NCBI RefSeq assembly: GCF_022605725.1
Contig: NC_065548.1
Coordinates: 41,595,131-41,659,130, forward strand
DNA length: 64,000 bases
Reading direction: 5' to 3'
Source of the DNA: Anthonomus grandis grandis
Taxonomy: Eukaryota; Arthropoda; Insecta; Coleoptera; Curculionidae
A program made the translations under genes and the position numbers. Shown in pieces: positions 1 through 11,034 of the stretch. The notes under the pieces were generated by a model. The model did no database searches. It worked only from the letters and a program-made list of their open reading frames with translations, and was not told the origin of the DNA. Position 1 is the first letter of the stretch; the number at the start of each line of letters is the position of its first letter.

Positions 1-196
1 GAAAAATCTGACCTGCACTATACATTGCACAAAAATCATAATACCTAATAAAAAACCCTAAAAATAGATAGGGTACATTTAGTACATTTCACTTAAATAT
101 TTTTACATCACAGAATAAATTCACAGAACATTGGCTTTCAACAGTCTTAAAAATTCTATTCTATTAGTAAAACAATCCAACTGATCCGAGTACTGG

Positions 197-495
197 TTAG
201 CAAGTTTGCCTACTCTGGTAACAAAGGAATAAGGTTACCAGAGTTATTTTACCGAATATATCTGGGCAGCAAGATCCAGAATGGAGAATATCATAGACTG
301 ACAGGTCACGATGTTTACGACGGGTTTGGAGAGTATGGATTTTAAGTTTAGACTCAAACTCGCGGTAGATAATAGGAAGTGGAACATTCCTTTTGTACGC
401 AATGTATCTTAAAAATTTGTGCTGAACCTGTTCAATCATCTAAATGTGATTGTTATAATGAGGTGACCAAATACATGAACCAAACTCATATGTCG
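197..495 (-). pseudogene. LINE reverse-transcriptase C-terminal fragment (Jockey-like)
   Basis: Read on the minus strand, the frame gives YEFGSCIWSPHYNNHI, a stop, then MIEQVQHKFLRYIAYK. This matches the conserved end of Jockey/CR1-group non-LTR retrotransposon ORF2 (typically LEYGS.IWSPYY...IE.VQ.KFLR), just downstream of the RT domain. The later residues LQTRRKHRDLSVYDILHSG fit the usual 'L..RR...DL..LYKIL.G' block. The catalytic YADD region is absent, so only the 3' part is present. One in-frame TAG sits between the two conserved blocks. Positions 1-196 would then be 3' coding remnant or 3' UTR. Family assignment is from remembered motifs; the clade is not certain. Confidence 0.7.
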
Positions 496-1979
496 TCTGT
501 AGTCATTCACATAAAATCCATCTGCATAATCTTTTATAAGCTTTAAAATAGCATTTCGTTCTAAAGTGTTCATATGGTTCTTTCGTATTTTTGAAGAATC
601 AAATTTATGGTTCTTAACGTTGAGATTATTTAGGGTGATATTTTTATTACATGGTATTTTATACTTACAAAAGTCAATGACTTGCACTAGTTAGGAGAAG
701 TCAACTGTTATTTGCAGTTCTGAGGAATTTAAAACGGAGCAGATACCTTTACAAGGTACTCGGAAATTTCTAGACTATCGAATTTCATGTAGCCTATTAT
801 TACTGTATCGTTTTTTATATTTTTAATAATTTTAAAGCTTAACAACCTGTTCGAACCTTGTTTGCAGTGTAGTGATATTTGTATCTTGTGTTATGACATT
901 ATAATATGATAATGAAATTTTAGATTCTGGTGTGCAAAGCGTACTATTATTTAAGTCGATAATTGCCTATAATATTTTTAAATTATCTTTTCCTAGCAAA
1001 CAATCGAAATAACTATTAAAATCAAAAATATAAAATTTTAATGGAGGCCTTTTTTTAATATAAAATATTTTGTGAAAGTGGTGCCAAAAATTTTCAACTG
1101 ATGTGCCCTGAGCTGTTAAAATTTAAAATGAATCTTGTTTAATTAATTTTCCAAAATGTTTTTTAGCGATTCCAGTTTTTACAAAAGAGCTTGTACTAAC
1201 AGTATTGATGAGAAATTTTAAGTTTAATTCTGGACAACTTATAAATGGCAATTTGCTTTTATTATACGCCCATTAAAAACCCTTAAAGTTAAATTATGGC
1301 AATACTGAGACAATACCAGAGATCGTTTGCTATATAGTGTGTTAAAATATAAAAGATATGCGTCAAAGGCCGAAGTACTGTTTCTGGATCTTCTCGTTGA
1401 CCTACTCAATTCACTCAACTGGTAGAAGCACGAAACGACTCTTTACGATAGTCCTAAAATCCGCACTTCCGAAATATTAAGGTTCACCTCTCAATAAATC
1501 ATTAAAACGAACCATATTATATTATCAAATACGTTAGAGATTCCTAAAATCCGACTGCGCCAATTATGTAGTGATACCACCAATTTGTTTCTTAAAAAAA
1601 ATTTAGTCAAATAGAAAACAACTAAGCTACTATATAATTAGTAGAGACTCAGGCAAAACCGATATAGCGGGAAAACCAATCACTTAAATAATTTTTACAG
1701 GTATAGGATTAAAATTTTGCAACATTACAATTTAAAAACAGGTGTCCGTTTGCCGTTAGATACCTCTAGTAGTAAAAGTTATGAATGCAGGGTTTAAAAT
1801 ACTTGTTAGGCTTCCATACAAATACAGATTCCAGTCGAACTATCATATTTTATGCCAATATACTATATTCGAAAGATTGTTGATTTCTTATACACATAAC
1901 CTTAAAAAGTATTGGCTCTAAAACACCTGTGTTGTGTTGCCACCTATTATATTAAATAGCATAATTATTAGCGTATTTT
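496..1979. other. AT-rich stretch without recognisable gene
   Basis: No frame on either strand shows a recognisable domain, and no tandem repeat or terminal inverted repeat was noticed. Short open frames near 500-690 on the minus strand are only the upstream, out-of-frame continuation of the LINE remnant. Confidence 0.5.
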
Positions 1980-1981
1980 GG

Positions 1982-2007
1982 GCAAAACCGATCATGATCG
2001 GTTTTGC
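1982..2007. repeat. 26-bp perfect palindrome at the likely end of a Tigger element
   Basis: The sequence is its own reverse complement, centred on CGATCATGATCG with CAAAAC/GTTTTG flanks. A 15-nt version, TGATCGGTGCTGCTC, occurs at about 3274-3288. Its reverse complement matches the first half of the palindrome (from 1980) at 12 of 15 positions. The two sites bracket the decayed Tigger transposase, so this may be its terminal inverted repeat. No TA target duplication was found beside it. Confidence 0.45.
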
Positions 2008-2129
2008 TCTAACATAAATAGATGGTTGTGTTAGATATATTAACTGCTTAATATTTTGAAAATTAATAAGAAATAAGTAACTTTTGTAAATTTACATTAC
2101 CGAATGCTTTTGATTTTTCAGCATTTAGG

Positions 2130-3140
2130 ATGGTTTTCAAATATAAGCGAAAACCTGACACAGGCGAATCGTGGGATGAAAAAAATATGACTTTGGCATT
2201 AACTGAAATAAATGACGGAAAAATGTCCATTAGCGGTGCCTTAAGGAAATATGGCATTACATATTCTACCCTTCAGATCACAAAAAATCCAATTCTACAA
2301 AAAAAAAGTTCGGCAGCTTCTCTACAGTTTTCTTTAAAGAACAAGAAAAGGAATTGGTAGATCACCTAAAAGAATAAGATAAACGATTCTATGGATTAAC
2401 CAAGCAGAATTTCTGTCAACTAGCTTATGAATATGCAGAGAAGAAAAATATTTCTTACCCGTTCAAAAAGAATCAAGCAAGTGAGCAGTGGTATTCCAAT
2501 TTCATGCAAAGAAACCGAGAGCTTAGTTTAAGAGTCCCAGAACCTTCTAGCGTCGCACGAGCTTATGAATTCAACAAATACCAAGTCGAAATTTTCTATG
2601 AATATCTAAAGAAAGTCCTGGAAAAAGATCATATAACACTTGACAATATATATATTGTTGACGAGACGGGGATCCAGATATCAGCTAAAAAACCACCAGA
2701 GGTAATTTTTATATGAGGCAAAAAGAAAGTTGTGGCGATTTCATCTACTTCTGTTGTTCGGCGACTGGAAAAATAATTTCTCCAACTTTATTCCTTCCTC
2801 GAAAAAAAACCGAACGGTTGGAACGTTACTGCTAATCACAGACAACGGTTGGATTAATTCTGGAACCTTTTTGGAACGGTTAAAGTTTTTTGTAGCGAGT
2901 GTAAGACCAACACCTGATCACAAATGTCTCCTCATTTTATACAATGACGTATCCCACCGGTCCTTAAAAGTTTTAGAGTTTGCATCAGATAATCATGTTG
3001 TCATTTTATCTGTGCCACCACACTCAACACATAAGCTGCAACTTCTTGATGTTGCTGTGTATGGCCCATTTGGAACCTATTTTTAAAGATCACTTAACAA
3101 GTGGCAGAAAGCACACCCAGCACAAAGGGTAATCTTTGTT
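2130..3140 (+). pseudogene. Pogo/Tigger-type (CENP-B-like) transposase, decayed
   Basis: In a cut-and-paste element of the pogo branch of Tc1/mariner, this protein would bind terminal repeats and cut DNA. What is visible: an N-terminal Psq-type helix-turn-helix (MVFKYKRK...ISGALRKYGITYSTLQ, 2130-2280), then in other frames LTKQNFCQLAYEYAEKK (CENP-B-type HTH, about 2395-2450). The first catalytic aspartate is in IVDETGIQ (about 2656-2680). The second-Asp block has become YNDVSHRS (about 2941-2964), and the third is in HKLQLLDVAVYGPF (about 3030-3075). LNKWQKAHPAQRV follows. At least two frameshifts and several stops (after 2356, at 2714, at 3084) break the gene. The family usually has 450-550 residues, so nearly the full length is present in pieces. 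Confidence 0.85.
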
Positions 3141-3289
3141 AATATAGGCTTAATATTTTGATAGTTTTCGTTTCAAATATACTAAAAACGTAATTTTACC
3201 AGTACACAAAAACTCTATTATATCAGAGTAAAATGTTTTTCAAATAATAAGTTTTATAAGGGTTCAAAATAAGGTGATCGGTGCTGCTC

Positions 3290-4494
3290 AGATCTCCTCT
3301 AATTCAGAACTGATTTTTAAAACAATAATTATAAAATAGCTAAATCATATAAAACGCTGAAATGGTAACTACAAAATGTTGATACTGCAATATAATATTA
3401 GTTTTAATACTAAGTAGATTTGTCAGGAATGTAATATGTAACTTATATATATCTTATATTTAAGTTGCTAGTGGGTATGCAGATTATCTACAATGGACAC
3501 GAAATCAAATAAAACAAACTTAAAGCATATATAGACGCGCTTTCTAAAAACGAATCTTGGATTAACTAGAACTTGTCTAAGGCTAAATATATATGATATT
3601 ACTGCACTACCTAATTTTTTGGCATTATAGGATAAACTAAGGCAGCAATCGATATTCGACAAAGGAAAGAACATTATTAACAAAGGCAAAAAATATCACC
3701 TATGTTATTTTAAAATAAAGGAGGAAGATGACTGACAGATATAGGAAAACATATCAAATTCATAAAGCGTTTAACTCCTCTTAAGCTTCTAGAGTTCCAG
3801 ATACAAACTTATCAAAGTACTAAGCGGAATAGGTTTTAGGGTTAAAGTGGAAAACCCCTTTATGGAAATAGTAGCAGTTATTCGACAGAAGTACGTCAAA
3901 AGAGCAGCTTGAAACTACTTGTTGACTTTGAACTACCTGTTCTCTGAAATTAATGGATTTTTTTTAACTATATAAGACCAAATTTTCTAACTAGGAAATA
4001 TCTAAAATTTGTTGTAGGTAACTAAGCAATAGAGTATACAGATGCGCATAAGAACGCATAAGAACAATTGGAATCTATATAGTATATTACAAGAAGTTGG
4101 CAAATATTTGGGCTAACGGAATGTAGTAAGCATGATCGAGTAGCAAAACGATATTATTTAATTTTAACAAAAGGTTTTTTTTAAAATTATAGACATTTAT
4201 AATTTCGTTCAAAATTAAATTTTTACCAATAATTGATTTTTAAAAAATATCTGTCAAACGTAGTTTTTATAAAACTTTTATATCAAAGAAGAATCACAGA
4301 GAATGCAGGAAACTTTTTCCATAGTACAGGCCCTTTTTTGTAATTACTATATTTTACCTATATGTTTTTTTTAATTCTCGTTTATAAGGTATAAAAGACA
4401 AAAATAAACAAATATATCCTTTTCGTTTTTATAAAAAATAAAAACTAGGATAAGTAAATATATATTTCGTTGGAAGTACAGTAGAACTTTAATA
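3290..4494. other. Intergenic AT-rich DNA
   Basis: No protein domain, structured repeat or RNA gene was recognised. The minus-strand frame at 3468-3689 has no recognisable motif. Confidence 0.5.
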
Positions 4495-4726
4495 TACAGT
4501 GTGGCAGACAAATCTGAAACACTTCAGCCTGAGGTAAGGGGAATGCACTAGTGGAGACAACATGGCCGACTTCATTTATAAAATGGACAGTGGCGTGTGG
4601 TATTATGTGAAACTATTTAAATTCGATTTAAGGAAAATTATTATAAAATTTATCAAAATAAATTTTCCTAATTAATTATTCATTTGTATGTTTTATGGTT
4701 TTAGAAATAAGTTCTTTTTTTTTGTA

Positions 4727-5003
4727 TACAGGGTGTCCCACAATCAACGTCACAGGCTATAACTTTTTTATTTTTAACTATAAAAATTTAAAAAAAAATT
4801 TAATAGCTATAGGACCACTACCCAAAATTACTTAAAATAACTACCCCCAACAAATACATCCCCCAAAAATGAATTTGTCGGGGGTAGTTTTTTTAAGTAA
4901 TTTTGGGTAGTGATCCTATAGCTATTAAAAATATATTTAAAAAAAAATATACTTAAAAATAAAAAAGTTATAGCCTGTGACGTTGATTGTGGAACACCCT
5001 GTA
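4727..5003. mobile_element. Foldback MITE with TACAGGGTGT ends
   Basis: The left arm starts tacagggtgtcccacaatca and the right arm ends with its near-complement (tgattgtggaacaccctgta). The two arms pair along almost their whole length around a centre near 4862. The ends lie within TA dinucleotides, as in Tc1/mariner-type MITEs. It has no coding capacity. Both ends directly abut other TA-ended DNA. Confidence 0.85.
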
Positions 5004-5175
5004 TACAGGGTGGCACGCAAATATCTCTGTTGCTAAGTCGAATTTAAAAACAAAGTTTAAACAAAAGTTGCTAAGGTCACAGGGGGCCACGTCACTGCAA
5101 TAGTACGTGTATTTTGAAGGTCATTAAAAAAAACAAAACAAAAGTCAAACGTAGACTAAAATGAGCCACCTGGTA
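5004..5175. mobile_element. Short MITE-like segment with TACAGGGTGGC ends
   Basis: It begins tacagggtggc and ends gccacctggta. The reverse complement of the right end is taccaggtggc, matching 10 of 11 positions. It abuts the preceding foldback MITE at a TA. The interior has no coding potential. It could instead be the end of the larger Tc1/mariner-type element that contains the transposase relic just downstream. Confidence 0.5.
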
Positions 5176-5391
5176 TAGATTATAAAAAACGAACAGCATA
5201 AGCGTTTTGGCAATGATAAAAATTCGGTTAAACTAGGAACGGGAATTTTTATGTTTTTTTATGCGAAATTTTCACTCTTTTTGATATTTCCGAAAAAGTA
5301 AGGTGATTTGAGAAAAATATAAGGTAAATAACTTACCTAATTTTTCGTTTACTATTATTTATGTAAATGTTTTTTTTAAGTCTCACACACT

Positions 5392-6962
5392 TCACTTAAA
5401 CATGTTTTTATTTTCACTGGTGAAATAAGCGAGCTCGTTTTCTTTACCTTCAGCCTCGTATTCACTATCGTCTTCAGTACTACTGCCATTAGTGTCACTG
5501 TCCTCATTTCCTATTGTGATGACAAGGGGCTCGATTTCTTCCATGATTTGGTCAGTTTCCCAGAACTTATCCTTCACAGTTCTGACGTGCTGGCAAAATT
5601 TCTGCCAATCATTTTCGGAAATCGATATAGCATCCTCAGTAACCTCCTTTAAGGTTGTAATGTTAAAATTGGCACTTGCATCGTCACTTATACCTATAAC
5701 ATATAGTATATGTAATACATAATAATATACAGGATAAACCTTATTCCACCCCATTTATTTCAGCCATTTTCTTTAAAAAAAATTTTTTTGCCAATCGATA
5801 TTAGACTGCAAGGGACAAATTTATTTGGTATTTTTAACCCCTTAACTTTAACCCCACGCAGGGGTGACTATCAACCCCAAAATCTTAAATGGTAAGGGTA
5901 TCACTCGACACCCCTTCCTATTTAAGATTTTGGGGTTGATAGTCACCCCCGCATGGGGGTTAGAGTTAAGGGATTAAAAATATAAAATAAATTTGTTCGC
6001 CTGAAGTCAAAAAACGATCATCAAAAAATTTTTTTAAAAGAAAATATCTGAAGAAACTGGGGTGGAAAGTTTTCATTAGCTCACCATGTATGTACATATT
6101 ATGTAGATACATTTATATATTTAAAATTTAAAATTTATCAGTTCAAAAGGCTTAATTAAGTTGTTATAGCTACCTTTCTTAGTTAACCAGGCGATTATAT
6201 CTCTTTTTAAAGAGGATTTTGTTGGGGTTTTATCCTCCTGCACCGAATGATAAGGAGCATTGTCTAACACTATTACCGAATTGGCAGGTATATTTGGGAG
6301 AAGTTTTTCCGTGAGCCATCTAGTAAAATTTTCCCTTTTCATTTGGCCATGGTAATCACCTGTGGCCAATCCGGCTTTAAATATTAAACAGGCATTGTCC
6401 ACAAAACCCTTGTCGGAACCTGCATAAACAATTATTAGCCGACAAAAAATATCATTTAAAATATATATATTTCTCAAATTTAACGGGTCCTTGCCCGTGA
6501 AAAAATATATGACTGTAACTTATACACACTGTTTTGTATTATATGCATACCCGTTGAACTAATATTTTTTAAAACACCAGTAACCGTATCGCTCTGCCAA
6601 CATTTCTTGAACGTCAAATCATCGTTATCCACCCAAGTTTCGTCCAAGTAAATAATGTTTCGGCCTTCTTCACATTATTTTCGTATTTCGCGAAAATATT
6701 TGTATCTCCAGGAAAGAATATTGGGCCTCTCCATTAAGATTTTTCTCTTATTTTGACACTTACCCCAAAAAAAACCATTTGACTTTAATAAAAGCCGAAG
6801 CGTTTCCCTGGAATAAGAAAAATTTGCCTCTTCTTTTAATTTTCTTAACAACTTTCTAATTGTCGGAACCACTTTATATTCCAGGTAAAATCTGGTGATA
6901 CAATGCCTAACTATTTGAAAATGAAAACTGTCATCTTTTTCGACGACAGTTTTATCTATCAC
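5392..6962 (-). pseudogene. Tc1/mariner-IS630 superfamily DDE_3 transposase, interrupted
   Basis: The minus strand carries, in order: an N-terminal HTH region (VPTIRKLLRKLKEEANFSYS, 6962-6675); IIYLDETWVDNDD with the first catalytic Asp (about 6650-6610); RLIIVYAGSDKGFV and VIVLDNAPYHSV with the second Asp (6440-6230); and IIAWLTKKGSY. After an inserted hairpin comes the C-terminus: TTLKEVTEDAISISENDWQKF and an acidic tail GNEDSDTNGSSTEDD (5754-5392). The block that should hold the catalytic Glu (LPPYHPxLNPIE) is missing, and the foldback element occupies that place. There is an in-frame stop after REIRK, and the frame shifts before the RLIIVY block, where a GT-starting stretch might have been an intron. 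The inverted motif TGGACAGTGGCGT (about 4590-4602, and inverted near 7182) may mark the element's subterminal repeats. Confidence 0.85.
5735..6078. mobile_element. Foldback (long inverted repeat) element inside the transposase relic
   Basis: The left arm runs from 'attccacccc' (about 5743) through taaccccttaactttaaccc to ccccaaaatcttaaat. The right arm runs back through atttaagattttggggttga, gggggttagagttaaggg and actggggtgga (about 6056-6067). The arms are about 160 nt each with few mismatches and a short centre near 5905. The whole block lies between the second-Asp half and the C-terminal part of the transposase. It has no coding capacity. Confidence 0.85.
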
Positions 6963-7199
6963 TTCCCTCGTTTGACTATGACATTATTTGACTATGACAA
7001 TAATAAAACAAACTAAAAAATTAAATATTAGGTATTTCATGTAAGTGATAAAACAGTGAAACTCCAAACCTATACACAACACTAATATCAGTTTTTTTAA
7101 TTAATAGCCACAAATAAAACAAAATAATAAATAACATATAAAATAAACGGAATCCAAAAATCAACGATAAAACCTACGCCACTGTCCACCCTTCAATAG

Positions 7200-7919
7200 T
7201 AAAATTGTAAAATTGTAATCAATGTTTTGAAATGGCAGCAAGCATTGTAAACAGGTGACAAAGACGCTGTCCAATGAACTGTAGAAATAATTCATAACAA
7301 AAACACGTGCGGCGAGGGAAACCAATCACAAGCGTTCAGGTTCATAATGGCTGACCCCTATTATACAAGAAGTAGAGGAGTAGAAGTAGGAATGTAGAGG
7401 TGGAACGTAATGTTGCCAGATTTACTAAACATGATCCATTTTTTGGACAAACGTTTAATTGTACCATATTTAATGGTAAAACAATTGCGTATTAAAGCCA
7501 AAATGGAATAACTATTTAGATTATAATTCTTAACATTTTACCCTCTATATCTTGTGATTGTAAAAAATTTTATATTGCATATTATTAGAAAGTAAGTCCC
7601 GCACAATTACGTTTTGAGGTTAAACGTGGCAACGTCGAATATTTTGGCCCACATTCCTGCCGCTGTTTCACATCCACTTGCCAGACTTTACTAAACTACA
7701 ACTAGTAGTCTTTTTTATAATCTTTGTTACTTAATAAATACAGTTATAGTATTTTAAGATTTTTATTCTATTTTTCTTTAAGTGTTTTTTAAAAAAATAT
7801 TGTTTTTAGCTTTAACATGAAAAAAAAATCTACCCCCAAAAATAGAAAAATATTACAAATTATTTAATAAAAACAAATTTTATAAAAAAATTCCCTTTTA
7901 ACAATACAGTCATCAGGTA
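7200..7919. other. Non-coding interval between two mobile elements
   Basis: This probably includes the 5' flank of the transposase relic (inverted TGGACAGTGGCGT near 7182) and AT-rich spacer. No domain was recognised. Confidence 0.4.
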
Positions 7920-7924
7920 TTGGT

Positions 7925-9395
7925 AGTATTTTACTAAAAATAATTATTCGACTGCCTGATTCTGACTTTAAGGTTCTCTCAAATTCGACAAATCTCTCTT
8001 CTGAGAGAGGTATTTTTCCAGATAGTCTTAAGGCTACCCTAAAAAAGTCTTTATTTAAAAAGGGAAATCTAAATGATCTGTCTTGCTATCGCTCTCATTC
8101 CCTTCTTCCTTATCAAAAATGAATCAAAAAGATTATTAAGTTAAGGACGATGAACTTTCTTTAAGAACATAACTTATTGAATATTGCATAGTTTGGTTTT
8201 GAAAATAACAAAAGTACATCGGATGAAGAATATTTAATTTTCTTAAGAAACTGTATCTTGGGCTAAATCATAAAGGAGGTGGCTGCTGAAGTGTTCTGTG
8301 ATTTTTCAAAAGCATTTTACTGCTTGGATAAGAATACTACTGCAGAATCTTTTCTGTTATAGCTTTAAAGGTACAAGTTTAAACTGACTTTAATATTACT
8401 TGAGTGATAGAAAGCAATTTGTTAAGGGTTAAATAATTCGTCAGCAGGTCAGAGTATTGAGCATAAAATATCTGAAGGCTCAGTGCTTGGTCGGCTTCAG
8501 TTGCTTATTTATATCAATGATCTAGCGACCACGAGCATTAGTGGATAATTTACACTATTTGCTGATGATAGATTTATACTATGGCTAGGAACAGATACTT
8601 TAAGGGAAACCATTGATCGTGTATTATATTGGAGTGATAATAAAGTGGTGCAATAACAACAAGCTAGTATTTAATATAGTAAGTTTGATAGTTGATAGTT
8701 GTTGATAAGTTTGATAGATGATAAGTTTTTTGTTTGTTTATTGACAATTAATTAAGATTTGAAGAACTTGTATGAGAAAAAGATTTGCATCAGCTTGTTA
8801 TACTGTAAGGGTGGCCACAATTATTTATCTTGTGAAGGTGTACATGGTCCTTAAAAGGTTCTGTTAATAATGAAGCAAGAGTAACAAAATTTAACAACAC
8901 TAGCTTAGGATGGCTCATACCAAGAATGAACTTAATAAATAATTCATTTATTTATGAAGGGATAAAAATGTATAACCATTTCTCTCTGGGAATAAAAAAT
9001 ATAGAAAATATTAGTCACTTCAATAGGCAAGTTATAAAACTGTTGATAGGTATGCCCCTGATAACTTTTAGAGTGACAAGATGTGATTCATCTTTCCACT
9101 TCTCCTAATGTTAAAAATGTCATGTAATGTCAAATCAATTTACTCGTATTTATGTTAAACTTATATACAATTAACTTCTACTCGAATTTTTGTATAGTTC
9201 ATTATTTTGTATAGTTACTGGTTTTTTTCTCAATTTGCTTATTTATTATATAATTTGTTTTTTTCTCCTGTTTGGTTTATTATAACTCTAATTTTACTTT
9301 ATATTATTGACATTGTTTTGTCTATAACGTGTTATTTCTTTATTTTTTAACTAGAGGCATAAGTTCTTCTTATAATAAAGGATTTTTTATTTTAA
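7925..9395 (+). pseudogene. Jockey-like LINE: reverse transcriptase and C-terminus, decayed
   Basis: Successive plus-strand blocks match a non-LTR RT: LKKSLFKKGNLNDLSCYRSHSLLP (about 8035-8120, the family's 'PVFKKGD..N.YRPISLLP'), VFCDFSKAFYCLDK (about 8293-8335, motif A), SEGSVLGRLQLLIYINDL (about 8470-8525, motif B), and TLFADDRFILW (about 8550-8585, the catalytic F-ADD box). Downstream, LVPRMNLINNSFIYEGIKMYNHF (about 8910-8975) matches the conserved ORF2 tail. The interior has many stops and frameshifts. No endonuclease domain is visible, so the copy is 5' truncated. The AT-rich 3' end runs to about 9395. Confidence 0.85.
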
Positions 9396-10576
9396 ATTCC
9401 ATTTTGAATAAAATGAAACAAAATAAATACCAACAAGGAATTAACTAAGATTAATCCAGAAGTAGAGTTTTAAACAATAAACCATGTTAATTATTAATTT
9501 AGCTCCTCTCTTATATCTCTAATTTCCTAAACAAAAAGAGAATATTAAAACATTGAAAGCATTAATAACATTAACATAGAGGGTCCTTCCGAGTCTCTAC
9601 AAGAAAAGTCGTTTATTTTAGCGGGACTCTGTTATTCTCTTTTAGCCCGGAAATTGCTGTCGGGAACGCATTATCAGTTAAGCAGTTTTAGTTAAATCCT
9701 TGGCACTTTAGATGGTATGTCATTGTCATTTTTTGCGAGGGCTAGTAAACTTCAAACATTTTTTAGCTCTTTTAATTTTAATGATATAACTGAATTTATT
9801 AAATACATAAAGATTCATTTTCAAAGGTCCTAGAGTACAAAATTATTGAAGTAATGTTAAATTTGTTAAATAGTTGTAAAATAAATTTTCAAAGTTATTA
9901 AAAAGCTTAGATATACATAATAGCTTTTGATATAACGGGTGAAAATTTAAAAACTTGAAATAGCCATATTACGAATGAAAAACTGAATAAAACGCTGGAA
10001 ACAGTTTTTATAAAACGAAATGGGGGCAAAAATAAACATATTATCTCACCCTTGGACAGGGTGAGATACACCGCTAAATACTTAAATAGAAGTTTCTTTA
10101 AATTTGGCTACTAGTTGGCGAACATACGCCGTTCTTACATTTTAACCTGGATGTTTTTCGTTTAAACTTTGAGTTTTCCATAGCACATAAACCAATACAA
10201 AATACCTAAGGGACTTACGTGTTTAGAATTTTTAAAAGACATGCCAGTATATTGCTAGTCATAATTTTAGACACTGTTTTCATTAAGGTGGTTTTAAATG
10301 CAATAACCATTTCAAGTTTTCAATTTTTTTCCCGTATATTAAATAATATGTAAAAAAGACTGTCTAAAAATTAAAAGAAACATGTATAAGCTGAATAGGG
10401 AGGCGTCGCCATAAAGCTTAAAATTAATTAAGATTTTCTACGTGATAATCAGGTCAATTGGCTAACAATGACTTTATTTTCATTTGTATAGTATGTATTT
10501 TGTATGTGTTGTGTGAACACCAGAGAGCTAAAATTCATACATCAGCACGTTTTCGAACAAACTCTATTGGTTTTAT
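9396..10576. other. AT-rich DNA without recognisable gene
   Basis: No gene was recognised. A small hairpin with perfect 10-nt arms (tatctcaccc / gggtgagata) lies at 10042-10068. Nothing else stands out. Confidence 0.4.
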
Positions 10577-10792
10577 GAGTATTCGGAATATACTATGCAG
10601 ATGATATATATAAGACTGCAAAGGAGGCATCATCTACTAGAAAAATAGGCGGTATATTTAAGAATTTCTCTGAAAGTGAAGATTTGCCTAATTTCTTTAC
10701 TTCTGCATTAATGAAATGTAAAACCCCGCTAGCAGAAAGAGTCAATTTACCTAAATATCCGTTACGACCAACTAACGTACTAGGAAATTTGT
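10577..10792 (+). pseudogene. Unrecognised open stretch without start codon
   Basis: A plus-strand frame reads about 70 codons without a stop and with protein-like composition, including YYADDIYKTAKEASS, GGIFKNFSESEDLPNFF and ERVNLPKYPLRPTNV, and ends at a TAA. There is no early ATG. The YADD resembles an RT active site, but its surroundings do not fit the RT families elsewhere in the window, so I give no function. It may be an exon or relic of an unknown element, or chance. Confidence 0.25.
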
Positions 10793-11034
10793 AATTTACA
10801 TTGAACATTTTGACTAAAACAGAACTATGTTATTCCTTAAAAAATTAAAATATCACCCTCCGGATCACTAATAGATAATGCATTACCTAATTTAAAAGAA
10901 AATCATATAATTTTCATGGAGAGTTTAAAGTAATTATAATAATAAAACAAGTCTTAATAGTAGAAAATTATTTAAAACTAATAATACATATGAAATCAGT
11001 TCACTAACTTACTCTTTTGATATCATAAAATAGA

